In this document: in pieces, positions 63,472 through 64,000 of the stretch
Numbering within the stretch: the stretch's first letter is position 1
How the letters are laid out: each line of letters opens with the position of its first letter
Assembly: GCA_000620185.1 (NCBI GenBank)
Contig: JHVO01000008.1
Coordinates: forward strand, 360,598 to 424,597
DNA from: Geodermatophilaceae bacterium URHB0062
GTDB taxonomy: Bacteria; Actinomycetota; Actinomycetes; Mycobacteriales; Geodermatophilaceae
DNA length: 64,000 nt
Direction of reading: 5' to 3'
Position numbers and translations under genes: made by a program
The notes under the pieces: generated by a model
What the model was told of the DNA's origin: nothing
The model's input: the letters and a program-made list of their open reading frames with translations, nothing else
The model's database searches: none

Positions 63472-64000
63472 CGAGGAGCGGGGTGGCGAGGAGGATCTCG
63501 GTGCCGTCGGGGCGGTAGGTGCGCCATCGGCCGTCGGGTTCTCGGACGATCCGGAAGCCGTGGTGGACCTTGGTGTGGTGCCGTTCGCAGAGCAGGCCGG
63601 AGTTGTCCAGGTCGGTGTGGCCGCCGTCGGCCCAGTGCACCAGGTGGTGGACGTCGCACCAGTGGCTGGGGGCTCCGCAGCCGGCGAACACGCAGTGCCG
63701 GTCGCGCTGCTCGACGGCCCGGCGCAGGTGCGCAGGCACGACGCGGTGGCTGCGGCCCAGCTCCAGGGGCCGGCCCTCGGGGCCGATCACGATCCGGGTG
63801 ATGTTGCCGTCGCAGGCCAGCCAGCGGGCGCGGGCGGCGGAGATGGTGGCGCCGAACCCCAGGCCGGCGGCACCGGGGCCGGTGGTGGGGTCGACCAGGT
63901 CGTCGATGCCGATGGTGACGATCACGTGCGGTTTGACGGTGCGCAGGATCGGCAGCCCGCCGGCGGCGAGGGTGGTGTCGGCCCACTGCACCAGCGCGTC
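63467..64000 (-). CDS. HNH endonuclease (13E12-repeat/DUF222 type), 5' part outside window
   Basis: The last 177 residues are visible and the frame continues beyond the window edge. The HNH module is complete: CVFAGCGAPSHWCDVHHLVHW, GGHTDLDNSGLLCERHHTKVH, with paired cysteines for zinc. The segment before it (VTIGIDDL to LGRSHRVVPAHLRRAV) is the usual linker of actinobacterial 13E12 proteins, whose N-terminal DUF222 domain would lie outside. These occur in many copies in high-GC actinobacteria and may be mobile; the role is unclear. Confidence 0.92.
   Translation of the reverse strand, partial: DALVQWADTTLAAGGLPILRTVKPHVIVTIGIDDLVDPTTGPGAAGLGFGATISAARARWLACDGNITRIVIGPEGRPLELGRSHRVVPAHLRRAVEQRDRHCVFAGCGAPSHWCDVHHLVHWADGGHTDLDNSGLLCERHHTKVHHGFRIVREPDGRWRTYRPDGTEILLATPLLA

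Noticed and set aside
63467..64000. The HNH nuclease as part of an insertion sequence or homing element.
   Set aside because: No terminal repeats, target duplication or transposase is visible; 13E12-type genes are usually ordinary multicopy genes in this group.

Overview
The window looks like a chromosomal segment of a very GC-rich actinobacterium. Third-codon positions are almost all G or C, GTG starts are common, and many genes have a TANNNT -10 hexamer only 6-8 nt before the start codon (leaderless transcripts). The actinobacterial order mraZ-rsmH-ftsL-ftsI-murE-murF-mraY-murD-ftsW-murG-murC-ftsQ-ftsZ-pgeF-yggS-sepF-yggT-divIVA is complete, and a mycobacterial-type LexA box precedes dinB. 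Together with the MoxR/DUF58/transglutaminase trio and the 13E12-type HNH nuclease this suggests the Geodermatophilaceae (Blastococcus, Modestobacter, Geodermatophilus). That placement is inference.

Layout. 1-4748 (+): 3' part of dnaE2, a VOC-fold protein, a methyltransferase and a phosphodiesterase-like protein. 4806-5942 (-): two unrecognised genes of visibly lower GC. 6076-8947 (-): a compact run encoding two small GGAD-repeat proteins, a Cupin_4/JmjC-like oxygenase with no ordinary start codon, and a sucrase/ferredoxin-like Fe-S protein. This is the best candidate for an undescribed system. 9116-10930 (+): SOS-controlled dinB and a DUF3040 gene, ending at a perfect 16-bp hairpin. 11009-15789 (-): TgpA-like transglutaminase, DUF58 and MoxR. 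16059-36440 (+): the division and cell-wall (dcw) cluster, mostly with ATGA/GTGA stop-start overlaps, followed by a small membrane protein. 37197-40403 (-): ileS. 40448-51349 (+): a cation/proton antiporter, a membrane protein and a sugar cassette (ABC ATPase, binding lipoprotein, two permeases, GH36 alpha-galactosidase, DUF4032 kinase-like protein, GH32 fructosidase). 51424-58772 (+): lspA, an RluA-family synthase, a CAAX-type protease, a GNAT, dnaE1 and a DUF2567 gene. 58828-59583 (-): a LON-substrate-binding-domain protein. 59665-63457 (+): hisD-hisC-hisB, a tiny membrane protein and a nucleotidyltransferase-like gene. 63467-64000 (-): the end of an HNH endonuclease gene.

How the genes work together. 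The dcw block covers lipid I/II synthesis (MurC-F, MraY, MurG), septal synthesis (FtsW, FtsI, FtsL, FtsQ), the Z-ring (FtsZ, SepF), polar growth (DivIVA) and its own regulator MraZ, with phased MraZ boxes upstream. The sugar cassette fits raffinose-family oligosaccharides: an ABC importer, removal of alpha-galactose by GH36, then cleavage of the remaining sucrose unit by GH32. It lies between ileS and lspA, which are close together in related genomes.

A roughly 58-bp hairpin-forming repeat occurs seven times, in both orientations. Five copies touch or closely follow stop codons, and the arms change in a compensatory way between copies. It behaves like a lineage-specific bidirectional terminator, but one copy is read in frame as the N-terminus of PgeF.
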